From Dyadobacter chenhuakuii (GTDB lineage: Bacteria; Bacteroidota; Bacteroidia; Cytophagales; Spirosomataceae): a stretch of 64,000 nucleotides of DNA. Where the stretch lies: contig NZ_CP098805.1 of NCBI RefSeq assembly GCF_023821985.2, positions 1,922,001 to 1,986,000 on the forward strand, given 5' to 3'. This document shows, piece after piece, positions 8,400-19,200 of the stretch; position 1 is the first letter of the stretch, and each line of letters starts with the position of its first letter. Below the pieces are notes generated by a model. The model did no database searches, had not been told where the DNA came from, and saw only the letters and a list, made by a program, of their open reading frames with translations. The position numbers and the translations under genes were made by a program.

Positions 8400-11300
8400 A
8401 TGAAAAATAATTTGTACAAACTGGCACAGGTTGCTAAAAAGCAGGCGCTCATGCGCTGGTCTGTGAGGACCACGATGGCGATGCTTATGGGCATTATCTG
8501 TGCCATGTCCGGTGTAGCACAGGCTCAGACCGGCACCTCAATTTCGGGTAAAATCAGTGATAAACAAGGCGCTCTGCCGGGTGTTTCAGTGATTGAGAAA
8601 GGAACTTCCAACGGGACTACGACGGACGCTGAGGGAAAATTTACCTTACAACTTTCGGCAGGAGCAAAAGCAATCACCGTATCAAGCGTTGGTTACCTGG
8701 CTCAGGACGTGGATGTTACCAACAAATCGACTGTGAATGTCACATTGCTGGAAGACCAGAAAACGCTGAATGAAGTGGTCGTGATCGGTTACGGATCTTT
8801 GAATAAAAAAGAAGTTTCCAGCGCCATTACCCACTTGTCCGACAAGGACCTGTTGCGTGTGGGCGGAAACAACCCGCTGATGTCCATCCAGGGTAAGGTG
8901 GCCGGGTTATCGATCACCAACACATCCACTGCCGATCCGAACTCATCACCAAGCATCCAGCTTCGCGGTGCTTCGTCCCGCAGCGCTGGTCTTGGACCTT
9001 TGTTTGTTATCAACGGCATTCCGGGTGGTAACATCGACAACATCAACCAGAACGAGATCGAATCCATCGACGTACTGAAAGGCGGTGCGGCCTCGGCGAT
9101 TTACGGAACAAGGGGAAGCAACGGGGTGATTGTGATCACCACCAAAAAAGGCTCTTCCGAACCGCGCCTTTTCTATGATGGCTACACGACTTTTGATTAC
9201 CTGACCAACCAGCTTTCGGTGCTTTCGAAAGACGATTTCCTGGCCAACAAGCGTGGCTTTGATTTTGGCGGAAACACCAACTGGCTGAAAGAAGTAAGCC
9301 GTCAGCCCTCATTCTCGCACAAGCATACATTGCAGTTTTCGGGCGGTAACGGGCAAACCAACTACTTTTCATCCGTGGATTACCGCGATGCAAACGGAAT
9401 TGACCTTCGTTCCGGAAAGAGAGAATACGGCGGCCGCGTGAACATTAACCACACCACTGCCAATAACCTGCTTGCCCTGACGTTCAGCGTGGCGCCGCGT
9501 TACGCGAAAATCAGTGAAGCCGATTACAGCGCATTCAATTATGCACTGACGCTCAATCCTACGCAGGGCGTGAGAGATTCCACCGGTAAATACAGCTACA
9601 TTAACTCCGGCTTTTTTGCCAACAATCCTGTGGAATGGGCTAAAAACGTGCTGCAAGACCGTGAGCATAAGTCGCTCGACCTGAACGGTTCTGTGAAACT
9701 GAACATTTTGGAAAACCTGAATACGGTCGTGACATTTGGGGAAGTGAGCCTGTCGCAGCGCATCATGAACTTTACGCCTTCCAACATTACGCCTGTTATT
9801 AACGGAAACGGCCGCAATACCGCTTCGCAGGGACTGGAAGAAAAAGACCAGAAAAGCTTCGAATGGCTGGGCAATTATTACCTGGACAAAGGAAAGCATT
9901 CTGTGAAACTCCTTGCAGGTTATTCGTTCCAGCATTTTATGGAATCCGGATTCAGCGCGGGTAACGAAAAATTCCCATCCAATGTATTGACTTACAATGG
10001 CCTGGGCACCGGGTTATGGAACCTGGAAAAGGGCGTTAATGGTGTTGGTTCATACAAAAACAGCTCCAAACTAATCGCTTTCTTCGGACGTGTGAACTAT
10101 GATTTTGACCAGAAATATTACTTCTCTGCCAGCCTTCGCCGCGAGGGATCTTCAAAGTTCGGATATGATAACAAATGGGGTTATTTCCCGGCCGCATCCT
10201 TTGCGTGGCGCGCCACGCAGGAAGGCTTCCTGAAAGACCTTCCGTGGCTGAACGAGCTGAAACTGCGTGCGGACTACGGCGAAACGGGTAACCAGGATTT
10301 CGGCAACTATCTGTCGCTGGATACTTACGGCGGCTATGGTTACTATCCTTACAACGGAAACTCTTACCAGGTGTGGGGACCAAGCCAGAACACCAACTAT
10401 AACCTGCGCTGGGAAAAGGCGATCAACTTCAATGCGGGCGTTGACTTTGAGCTTTTCAGCAGCAAGATCACGGGTAGCGTAAATTACTATGTGCGTCAGA
10501 ACAAAGATCTTTTGGGTAACTACAATGTGCCTAACCCGCCCAACATTCAGGGACAAACCTTTGCGAACGTGGGCACGATGCGGAACAGCGGTCTGGAATT
10601 GCAGTTGAGTGCAGCGGTGGTGAACAAAGCGGATTTCAGCTATAACATCAGTGCAACGGGTGCATTCAATGACAATAAATTTGTGTCTTTCTCCAATGAC
10701 CTGTACAAAGGGCAAACTTACGTGGATGTGGTAGGCATGCCTGCGCCGGGCAGTCCGGGAACGATCCAGCGCTTGCAGGAAGATCAGCGGATCGGTAATT
10801 TCTACGCGCTCAAATCGGCGGGTGTAAATGATGCCGGTGCACTGTTGGTGTACAATAAAAACGGTGACATTATCCCTGCTAACGAGGCCAATAACGATGA
10901 CAAGCAAATTGTAGGAAACGGGCTTCCTAAGTTCACAACCGGGATTACCAACTCATTCCGTTATAAAAACTTCGACCTGACTGTATTCCTGCGCGGGGCT
11001 TTCGGTTACAAGCTGTTCAACACTTATGCATTTTACCTGGGTACACCAGCCGCTCAGCAAAACGTGAACCTCCTGACCTCTGCATTCGATGGCGGTAAAT
11101 ATTCCAAGCTGACCAGCACATCGACTTATTCTTCCCTATCCGATTATTTCCTGGAACAGGGTGGATTCCTGAAAGTGGACAACATTACGCTGAGCTATAC
11201 CCAGCCTTTGAATGCCAAGTTCATGAAGTCGGCGCGCATTTATGCGACGACAAGGAACCTGGCTACATTTACCAAGTTCAAGGGCGGCGATCCTGACCTG

Positions 11301-11414
11301 ATCCAGGTGAACGGACTTTACCCGGGTGTGGCTACCAACCGCGATAATGGCGGTACGCTGAACTACTATCCTGCCACCACGCAGTTGCTGCTGGGATTAC
11401 AACTTACATTTTAA
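8400..11414 (+). CDS. SusC/RagA-type TonB-dependent outer membrane receptor
   Basis: A full-length 1004-residue SusC-type receptor. After a signal peptide (cleavage near AQAQT) comes a CarboxypepD_reg-like domain (GALPGVSV, NGTTTDAEGKF), the TonB-box region LNEVVVIGYGSL, a plug with the SusC motif SIDVLKGGAASAIYGTRGSNGVI, and a long beta-barrel whose last strand ends LLLGLQLTF. No STN domain is present, so it is not an anti-sigma-coupled transducer; control probably comes from the divergent hybrid regulator. It is followed 21 bases later by its SusD partner. Imports through this pair are TonB-driven. The substrate is not shown by the sequence, and no glycoside hydrolase lies nearby. Confidence 0.95.
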   Translation: MKNNLYKLAQVAKKQALMRWSVRTTMAMLMGIICAMSGVAQAQTGTSISGKISDKQGALPGVSVIEKGTSNGTTTDAEGKFTLQLSAGAKAITVSSVGYLAQDVDVTNKSTVNVTLLEDQKTLNEVVVIGYGSLNKKEVSSAITHLSDKDLLRVGGNNPLMSIQGKVAGLSITNTSTADPNSSPSIQLRGASSRSAGLGPLFVINGIPGGNIDNINQNEIESIDVLKGGAASAIYGTRGSNGVIVITTKKGSSEPRLFYDGYTTFDYLTNQLSVLSKDDFLANKRGFDFGGNTNWLKEVSRQPSFSHKHTLQFSGGNGQTNYFSSVDYRDANGIDLRSGKREYGGRVNINHTTANNLLALTFSVAPRYAKISEADYSAFNYALTLNPTQGVRDSTGKYSYINSGFFANNPVEWAKNVLQDREHKSLDLNGSVKLNILENLNTVVTFGEVSLSQRIMNFTPSNITPVINGNGRNTASQGLEEKDQKSFEWLGNYYLDKGKHSVKLLAGYSFQHFMESGFSAGNEKFPSNVLTYNGLGTGLWNLEKGVNGVGSYKNSSKLIAFFGRVNYDFDQKYYFSASLRREGSSKFGYDNKWGYFPAASFAWRATQEGFLKDLPWLNELKLRADYGETGNQDFGNYLSLDTYGGYGYYPYNGNSYQVWGPSQNTNYNLRWEKAINFNAGVDFELFSSKITGSVNYYVRQNKDLLGNYNVPNPPNIQGQTFANVGTMRNSGLELQLSAAVVNKADFSYNISATGAFNDNKFVSFSNDLYKGQTYVDVVGMPAPGSPGTIQRLQEDQRIGNFYALKSAGVNDAGALLVYNKNGDIIPANEANNDDKQIVGNGLPKFTTGITNSFRYKNFDLTVFLRGAFGYKLFNTYAFYLGTPAAQQNVNLLTSAFDGGKYSKLTSTSTYSSLSDYFLEQGGFLKVDNITLSYTQPLNAKFMKSARIYATTRNLATFTKFKGGDPDLIQVNGLYPGVATNRDNGGTLNYYPATTQLLLGLQLTF

Positions 11415-11435
11415 TTAGCCGATTAAATTCCAAAA

Positions 11436-13163
11436 ATGAAAAGGCATAACATATCAAAATACATCCTCCGGTTCGCTGCCTGCGCACTGCTGTCTGTGAC
11501 GGCGGGCTGCACCAATCTGGACGAAGAATTATACGACCGGATCACTTCCGAAAACTTCCTGCAAACGCGGGACGACGTTACCCGTGACTTTCTGAGAGCT
11601 TTCGAGCACAGCTATTGGAGCATCCAGGGCGGCAGCACATTCATGCTGCAGGAAAACAGTTCCGACGAAATGATGACCATCAACCGCCAGGGCGACTGGT
11701 TCGACGGCGGTCAGTTCCAGCGTGTACATTACCACACCTGGACTGCGCAGGACGGCTTCACAAGCGATCCCTGGAACGCGCTTTACGGCGGTGTAACCCT
11801 GGCGACCAACTCGCTGGAAGATTTGGAAGGCATTACGGACCCCTCGAAATTTGACATGACGCGTGAAGAGCTGGATGGAATGATTGCCGAGCTGAAAGTG
11901 CTTCGTGCCTGGCTGAACATTCGCCTGCTGGATTTTTACCGGAACATTGTCATTGTGACCAAGGTTAAAGGCCAGACCGAAGGAGGCTTGCAGGTTCCTC
12001 CGCAGGAAGCATTCGCTTTTATAGAGCAGGAATTGAAAGAGGCCCTTCCGAAGCTTTCGACCAACACCACATTGGGTAACAATGTATCTGGACGCTGGAC
12101 CAAAGGCGGCGCGGCTGCATTGCTGGTTCGTTTGTATCTCAATGCCAAAGTTTACACCGGAACCGATCGTTTCAAAGATTGCGAGACGATGGCGCAGGAG
12201 ATTATCGATGGCAAATATGGCGATTATGCACTCGAAACGCGCTGGGATGCTCCATTTGATTACACCAACCCGACTTCGAAAGAAACCATGTTCGGTTTCC
12301 CGGGCAGCTTTGCACAAACGCACTGGCAGTATGACGGCGGCATGTATTTCTGGATGCTTCCTAACTTGGCACCGAGCTATTTCGGATTCACCGATTTTGG
12401 AAATGCTAACCCAAAATATGCCATGCAGCCAGGCCGCGATGTGGACAGCGTGGAGTACAGCTTTACATTGGGAAAACCATTCATCAAATTCCAGAAATAC
12501 AAGGATGACCTGCGTTTAAAAAAATACAAAAACCTGGGCAACAGCAAGCGCGAGGGCATGTTCCTGTACGGTTACCTGCCTTACAAAAATGCGAGTGGAA
12601 AAGCGGACACAGTGAAAGGTTTCAAAGGCCCCTACCCGCTGTTCCTGCGTGATCAGGTGGGTAAATTTTTGGATGCAAAACCAGGAACGAAGATCGCCGA
12701 TAAGGTTTCCAACATGAATAACGGAGACAACAACTCGGGCCTTTATCCGGTAAAATATCCTTACTACCCCAGCGACGACCAGAACAAGATTTCCTCGGCC
12801 TATGCGGAGATCCGTTTTGCCGAGATCTATTATTCTCTGGCCGAATGTAAATACCGCGCTGGTAACAAGGCTGCTGCTGCAACATTGCTGAATGCAGTCC
12901 GCAAACGCAATTATCCAGCCGGCTCACCAAGCCTTTACAAAGCCAACGGCGCCGAGCTTACAGACCAGGAAATGCTGGACGAATGGATGCGCGAGTTCCT
13001 GGCAGAAGGCCGCAGAAGAACGGATCTGATTCGCTGGGGCGTGTTTAACACGGGAAGCTGGTGGGACAAAAAACCCGATGCGGACAACCACACGGAAATT
13101 TTCCCGATTGGTCAGAATGTGTTGAACTCTTCGCCGCAATTGAAGCAGAATCCTGGTTACTAA
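11436..13163 (+). CDS. SusD/RagB-type substrate-binding lipoprotein
   Basis: A 575-residue outer membrane lipoprotein of the SusD family, the lid and ligand-binding partner of the SusC porin just upstream. The N-terminus has a lipobox (SVTAGC followed by TNLDEELYDRIT). The internal alpha-helical TPR-like region is typical, and the C-terminal motif FAEIYYSLAEC with a later EFLAEGRRRTDLIRWG is a hallmark of SusD proteins. The gene begins 21 bases after susC and ends 11 bases before the following gene, so the three genes form one operon. Length is usual for the family. The bound nutrient cannot be predicted from the sequence. Confidence 0.95.
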   Translation: MKRHNISKYILRFAACALLSVTAGCTNLDEELYDRITSENFLQTRDDVTRDFLRAFEHSYWSIQGGSTFMLQENSSDEMMTINRQGDWFDGGQFQRVHYHTWTAQDGFTSDPWNALYGGVTLATNSLEDLEGITDPSKFDMTREELDGMIAELKVLRAWLNIRLLDFYRNIVIVTKVKGQTEGGLQVPPQEAFAFIEQELKEALPKLSTNTTLGNNVSGRWTKGGAAALLVRLYLNAKVYTGTDRFKDCETMAQEIIDGKYGDYALETRWDAPFDYTNPTSKETMFGFPGSFAQTHWQYDGGMYFWMLPNLAPSYFGFTDFGNANPKYAMQPGRDVDSVEYSFTLGKPFIKFQKYKDDLRLKKYKNLGNSKREGMFLYGYLPYKNASGKADTVKGFKGPYPLFLRDQVGKFLDAKPGTKIADKVSNMNNGDNNSGLYPVKYPYYPSDDQNKISSAYAEIRFAEIYYSLAECKYRAGNKAAAATLLNAVRKRNYPAGSPSLYKANGAELTDQEMLDEWMREFLAEGRRRTDLIRWGVFNTGSWWDKKPDADNHTEIFPIGQNVLNSSPQLKQNPGY

Positions 13164-13174
13164 AATAAATTTAA

Positions 13175-16100
13175 ATGAAATTTCAAAAACCTTCGGTCGG
13201 ACCACGCCTGGCTGGGTTGAGCGCTGCAATTCTTCTTGCAGTGCTTGGCTCCGCCTACCGTGGCCCTGCCACTACTTTCACGCCAAAGCCAGCAACTATT
13301 GCTGGTTTTTCTGATGTAAAACGCCCCCGCGAAGCGTGGGTTCTGCGCTCCGTTCTGGACGCCCGACCACGGATTCTCAGCATTGCATTGCACGACAATC
13401 TATGGCTCGCCTACAACACCAAAACGGCTTCTTTATACAAAGCATGGGCTGGAAAAATCAACCTCGGCGGCCCGGTTTACACCTCATCCCACGGCCCGCA
13501 GCCCGTGTCGCAGGGAACCACATATATGGAAGAGCCCGATGAAAATCCCTGGCGACTCACCATTGATGGCAAGGAAGTCACGCCGGAGATCAGCTACAAA
13601 GGCCACGCCATTCTGAACAACCAGGTAACATTGAAATATGACCTGGATTACCAGGGCAAAAAGATTTCAGTTGAAGAAAAACCTGAGTTTTTTGAGGCGG
13701 GAAATGGAAAAGCAGGTTTCGAGCGGGTGTTTACAGTTGCCAATGTTCCTGCTGGAAGCGAATTGTTTCTGAACGTGCATTTGAATTCACTTTCCAGCGA
13801 CACCGACTATAAGGCGGACGGGAAATTTCTGGGCGTCATTGGTCAGGAAACTGTGGCAGGCAAGTCGTTCTTTTATATAAATGGAAAGTTGATCCTAAAC
13901 AACAATGGCAAAACAACGCTGTCCGTCAGCCTGACCAAAAAACCAGCGCAGCCACAAACGGCCCAGCAGGAAAGCAAAGCCGAAATGGTGGCGGGTTTGT
14001 TTGCCAAAAGCGACTGCAACACCTGCCATAATCAGGAAGTTAAGACCGTTGGCCCGGCTTACAAAGCCATTGCAGAACGTTACGAAAACAATGATAACAA
14101 CAAAAATGCGCTGGTTACCAAAGTGATCAAAGGAGGCGCGGGCAACTGGGGACAGATCGCCATGTCTCCGCACCCGGATCTGAAAAAGGAGGATGCCGAA
14201 ACAATGGTCTCCTATATTCTTGAACTGGATTCCGACAAAGAAAGAGCGCAAGCGGCCAGCAAACTAATGCCCAGGCCCGCCTACCCGATCGTCCTCAAAT
14301 CCATCGTTCCTGCCAAAGTTGCCACTGCGACGGAAAAACCAGGCATCGCTGTCAATGTTTACCGGTTTTCAAGCGGCATAGGAGCTGTTCCTGAAATTAA
14401 TGATGAAATGTTGCCTGTGAAATCAGGATCTATCAATGCATTGCATCTGGATGAGCAGGATTTTGGAGGTCTGAAAGACAACTTTGCCATTTTTGCCAGC
14501 GGTTATATCAACATTAAAAAGACGACCAACATTGTTTTCCGCTTGGTTTGTGATGATGGTGGAAAGCTTTTTATTGATGATAAAATGGTGATCGACAATG
14601 GCGTTAACCACCCCCTGCAACCCACCGACGGCGAGATTATCCTCAAACCAGGTAAGCATCCTTTTAAAGTAGAATATTACCAGGGCGCATTTGGCAAGGG
14701 GCTTTCGCTTCAATGGCGGCCTTATGGCACCAAGGAATTTGTGGTGGTGCCGCCAAGCGTGTTTACCTATAAAGGAGCTGACATCAAAAGAACCGGACAG
14801 ACACCGGTAGACGTCAAAAAAGAAGACATTCCGGGTGACAGATCGCCACTTGTTGATGTGCACCCAAGCTTTACATTGGCACAGGCCCGCCCTGATAATT
14901 TCCAGCCAAGAGTCGGCGGAATGGATTTTCTGGCTGATGGAAGAATGGTGGTCAGCACCTGGGATTCATTAGGATCTGTTTACATTGTTGATGGCCGCAA
15001 AGCAACAGCACCGAACGACATTAAAGTAAAACGCATTGCTTACGGACTCGCCGAGCCGCTGGGTCTGAAAGTAGTGGATGACGAGATTTACATTATGCAA
15101 AAACAGGAACTGACCAAGCTGGTCGACCTGAATAATGATGAGCTCATCGATGAATACCAGACCATTTGCAATGGCTGGAAAGTTTCTGCTAATTTCCATG
15201 AATTCGCATTCGGGCTGGTTTATAAGGATGGTTATTTTTATGGAACATTGGCAACCGCCATCAATCCCGGCGGTGCCAGCACCAAGCCGCAGATCCCGGA
15301 TCGGGGGAAAGTCGTGAAAATTTCTAAAAAAGACGGCTCATTCACATTTGCAGCATCTGGTTTAAGGACGCCAAACGGCATTGGCCTGGGCGTTGACAAC
15401 GAAATTTTCATCGCCGATAACCAGGGCGACTGGCTGCCTGCCAACAAGATCATTCACTTGCAGGAAGGCGCCTGGTACGGCTCGCGCTCGGTGGACTTTG
15501 AAGGAACCGCCAACAAAACAGAAACGCCACCGGTGGTATGGCTTACGCAGGATGAAATCGGCAACTCGCCAAGCCAGCCTGCCAGACTGAATGTGGGACC
15601 TTACCAAAACCAAATGATCCATGGCGACGTTACGCACGGCGGGATCAAGCGCGTATTTGCTGAAAAAGTAAACGGCGCTTACCAGGGCGCTGTGTTCCGG
15701 TTTACGCAAGGCTTGGAAGCTGGCGTAAACCGCTTAGTGTGGAGCCCGGATGGCTCCCTTTATATTGGCGGTGTGGGTTCCACAGGTAACTGGGGACACG
15801 CTGGAAAACTAGGTTACGGACTCCAAAAGCTGACATTCAATAACAAAGTTGCTTTTGAAATGCTGGCCGTAAGAGCCAAATCGGACGGTGTGGAAATTGA
15901 ATTTACTGAACCATTGAAAGAAGGCGTGGGCGAAACCGCAGCCGACTACCAGATCCGCCAATGGTGGTTCAAACCTACCGGCGATTACGGCGGCCCGAAG
16001 CTGGACGAAGAAGACCTGGCTGTAAAATCGGTAAAGGTTTCCCCGGATCGCAAGAAGGCAACATTACAGCTGACGGGCATGAAGAGCAAACATATGGTTT

Positions 16101-16204
16101 ATATTCATTTGAACAGAAAAACCATCATCAGCCAGAGTGGCAACAATTTATGGAGCACCGAAGCCTGGTACAACATGAATGAAATCCCTAAAAACCTGAA
16201 CTAG
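13175..16204 (+). CDS. Secreted multidomain protein: cytochrome c, PA14 and sugar-dehydrogenase-like beta-propeller
   Basis: A 1009-residue exported protein. After a probable signal anchor (residues 12-27) comes a beta-rich region. A c-type cytochrome domain follows with CNTCH (Cys281, Cys284, His285) and a distal Met candidate in AMSPHP. A PA14 domain covers about 390-520 (CDDGGKLFIDDKMVIDNG), then a six-bladed propeller of the glucose/sorbosone dehydrogenase type at about 570-890. The combination suggests a periplasmic or surface oxidoreductase that binds carbohydrate through PA14 and passes electrons through heme. Its place as third gene after SusC/SusD suggests it acts on the imported nutrient. 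Activity and substrate are inference; PQQ-binding residues were not identified. Confidence 0.82.
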   Translation: MKFQKPSVGPRLAGLSAAILLAVLGSAYRGPATTFTPKPATIAGFSDVKRPREAWVLRSVLDARPRILSIALHDNLWLAYNTKTASLYKAWAGKINLGGPVYTSSHGPQPVSQGTTYMEEPDENPWRLTIDGKEVTPEISYKGHAILNNQVTLKYDLDYQGKKISVEEKPEFFEAGNGKAGFERVFTVANVPAGSELFLNVHLNSLSSDTDYKADGKFLGVIGQETVAGKSFFYINGKLILNNNGKTTLSVSLTKKPAQPQTAQQESKAEMVAGLFAKSDCNTCHNQEVKTVGPAYKAIAERYENNDNNKNALVTKVIKGGAGNWGQIAMSPHPDLKKEDAETMVSYILELDSDKERAQAASKLMPRPAYPIVLKSIVPAKVATATEKPGIAVNVYRFSSGIGAVPEINDEMLPVKSGSINALHLDEQDFGGLKDNFAIFASGYINIKKTTNIVFRLVCDDGGKLFIDDKMVIDNGVNHPLQPTDGEIILKPGKHPFKVEYYQGAFGKGLSLQWRPYGTKEFVVVPPSVFTYKGADIKRTGQTPVDVKKEDIPGDRSPLVDVHPSFTLAQARPDNFQPRVGGMDFLADGRMVVSTWDSLGSVYIVDGRKATAPNDIKVKRIAYGLAEPLGLKVVDDEIYIMQKQELTKLVDLNNDELIDEYQTICNGWKVSANFHEFAFGLVYKDGYFYGTLATAINPGGASTKPQIPDRGKVVKISKKDGSFTFAASGLRTPNGIGLGVDNEIFIADNQGDWLPANKIIHLQEGAWYGSRSVDFEGTANKTETPPVVWLTQDEIGNSPSQPARLNVGPYQNQMIHGDVTHGGIKRVFAEKVNGAYQGAVFRFTQGLEAGVNRLVWSPDGSLYIGGVGSTGNWGHAGKLGYGLQKLTFNNKVAFEMLAVRAKSDGVEIEFTEPLKEGVGETAADYQIRQWWFKPTGDYGGPKLDEEDLAVKSVKVSPDRKKATLQLTGMKSKHMVYIHLNRKTIISQSGNNLWSTEAWYNMNEIPKNLN

Positions 16205-16228
16205 GGATCAGCTGCTGATCAATACATT

Positions 16229-16262
16229 AAAAACGCCCGGAAATTACTTCCCGGGCGTTTTT
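16229..16262. terminator. Bidirectional intrinsic terminator
   Basis: A perfect 12-bp stem (AAAAACGCCCGG with its complement) closes a 10-base loop. The A/T ends give a T-run on either strand. It lies between the convergent SusC-SusD-cytochrome operon and the large T9SS protein gene and can end both. Confidence 0.88.
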
Positions 16263-16292
16263 AGTTTTATACAAAATGTAAATCAGGTCAGC

Positions 16293-19200
16293 TCAGTGTT
16301 TTGCAAAATGAAAAGTTGAAACCCTGTTGTCGGCCCCGGTCGCTTTCAATATAAAAATACCTGTTGGCAGCGGTTTTACATCGATGCCTGAACTTGTATA
16401 TTCTCCCGCATAATGCAGCAAGCCGGATGTCGAATAAATCTGCACCGACTGTATGGTCCCGGCAGTAGGAGCATCAAGAAAAACCCTGTCTGTCACCGGG
16501 TTAGGATAACCCTTCACCTGCCCCTTGGAATCTGCGAAGCGCACATGTTCTATCTTGCTGAATGCAAACGTGCCGTCGGTGTCCACCATACGAAGCCGGT
16601 AGAAGTTGTCGGCATGCAGCGGCAGCGGATCAATAAAGCGGTAACGCTGGATTTCTGAATTTTCGTTACGCGTAGCAACGGAACCGACTTTTTCCCAAAC
16701 CTTTCCTTCTGCACTACGCTGAATTTCGAAGTGACTGCTATTGACCTCGCTTGAAGTTGTCCAAGCCAGCTCCACGGCGGATTCATTTTTTGAAGCCTTG
16801 AAATCCACAAGGGTAACCGGCATAGGATCGATGATGGCCCTGATCGTGAATTTGCCGTCAGTATAGGTGGTTTCCCAGATCAATGGCGCGATATCCGGTA
16901 GGTTTACCGTTGCGAATGTCCCGGTAATGATTCCTGCATCCAGAAGAATAAATGCATCACCCAGTGCAGGCGTGAAACCATTGATAAATGATACTGTTAT
17001 CGTCCCTCCTGCCGTAAATGGCCCTGACTGGAACTGGTCATAACCTGTAATAGCGGTGGTTCCGCCGATTTCTACCAGCAGCGTTCCTGTATTCGCAAAC
17101 TCGCTCGCAAACGCCAGCGTGCCAGGCGATTCACCCGGGGCCAGCGTACCCGCATTGGTAAATGAATTGTGTAAAAATGTGGCATTACCGCGGATCTCGC
17201 CATTGTTGTCGAAACTGCCGCTAACGGAATGCACCCCAGTGCCCGATTGCAACAGCCCGTTCACGGTAAAGTTATTTACGTTAAAGGAAATGTTGTCCGG
17301 CATCCGCATGGTATGCCCGCTGGTAATGACTGTACTCGCCGCACTGGCGTTGGGAAAAGAAGATGCCGTGATCCAAAAGCTGTTGTCCTGAGAAGATTGC
17401 CAGTTGCCCGGAGTGTTCCAGGTGCCATCTGTGACCGCCGTTCTGTAAGAATCACCTGCATTTGAAACTTTATAGATTGTGTAGGCATCTGCCGAGGTGA
17501 ATGCGGCATTCAGGTTGGGTATCGTACCGGTTAGTCCCGTGACATCCAGCTTAATGCTCCCGTTTCCGTTTCCTGTATTTATAGAAACATCATAGGTTGT
17601 CCCCGATCCCGAAATACCCGAAACCGATGCGCCGGAAACACCACTGGTCGACAGTGTAAAAACAGAAGCGTCATCGATCGTTACACTTTGCGCAAACACA
17701 ACCTGATAACTGACAGTGCCCTCATTCGTCGGATTGGAGGAAAGCCGGGTAACCGAAGTTACACTTGTTTGCGTATAAAAATCAATTTCGCTGCCATAGG
17801 AAGTTCCTGTTGAATTGGTTGCATAAGCACGCAGATAGATGCGCGTTCCTGCGGGCAGCCCTGTCACTGTTGTACTGAAAGCACCATTGCCGGAACCGAT
17901 CCCAACCTTATTGGACAGCTCGATAGTAGGCGCCGCTGATGTACTCCACACAATGCCATAATCCGTGACGGCAGCACCGCCATTGGCTGTCACTTCACCG
18001 CCGACTTTGGCGGTTGTCAGCGCAATTTCACTCGCGGAAGCCGTGGTAACGGTAGGCGCTACGGAAGGTATACCGGTAGTAAATCTCAGCCAGGTAGCAC
18101 CGCTAACACCCTCGAAAATGCGGCCTTCGGTGTCGGCAAATGCGGCTTTGTCAATGATAACATAGTAAGTTGTTCCACCCTCCAGGTCTGTTGTCGGATC
18201 GATCGTAATCGTATTTGAGCCATTGCCGGTTACCTGTGCACTATTCGCGGCAATGGTGGCAAAGACGGCATCGTCATACAGGCGGCGGATCTGAATGTAC
18301 TTGCCTGCTGTACCGGTAACTGCCTGGCTGAATGTCAGCGAAATGTTGCTGCTCACAGAGATCCCCGTTGCAGCGTTGGTCGGGCTGGTAGCAGTGATCC
18401 GGGGTGGAGTGCCGTTCTGCTGGAAAAAATACTTCTGGTTTGCGCCGGTGTAGTTGGTCGTAAACACATCCGCATCGCCATCATTATCCCAGTCGGCTAC
18501 GAAGGCTTTCATTGCATTATTATAAAAAGCGCCCGAGTTCGGAAGCGAATTGAAAGGGTTGCCTGCGCCTGTCACCTGCGTAAAAGCGCCGCTGCCATTG
18601 TTCTGCCAGAAAACAAGCGTTACCGAGCCGTCAGAAGTATGCAGATCGATGTCACCGTCCGAGTCGAAGTCCCCGGAAAGAATCTGGTTATCACTGGCTA
18701 TTGTCATGCCGTTGAAAGGATTTTCACCTCCCGTCTTTAATGAATATACGCCATTGTCATTGCGGTAGTAGTCTCTCACCGAATTTCCTCCGACCCTGCT
18801 TACAAAAATATCCACGTCGCCATCATTATCCCAGTCTTCAACGTGGGCATACTGCGCACTTGAAAAAGCAGCTTTGCCAGGCAGACCATCAAAAGGATTT
18901 TGCGAGCCCGTCACATTACTGAACGCGCCGCTGCCATTATTGCGCCAGAACTGATTATCAAGATTATTTCCAGGATAGTTATGCAAATCAACATCTCCAT
19001 CATTGTCGAAATCGCCAAAGATCAGCTGGTTGTTACCACTCACATTAATGCCGCTGAACGGGCTCGAAGCGCCACTCAGCAACTCGTATTTTCCATTGTC
19101 GTTGCGATAATAAAAGTTCTTTTCGTTCTGATTGGAGTTACGCATCGGGACGTAGATATCATCGTCGCCATCATTGTCCCAGTCCGCCACAAACGCACCC

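Noticed and set aside
10152..10907. Minus-strand open frame of 251 codons inside the susC gene
   Set aside because: Mirror of a high-GC-third-position coding frame; no motif, no start context, and the plus strand encodes a clear SusC barrel.
11529..12323. Minus-strand open frame of 264 codons inside the susD gene
   Set aside because: Shadow of the susD reading frame; product is low-similarity and His/Arg/Val-rich as expected for antisense.
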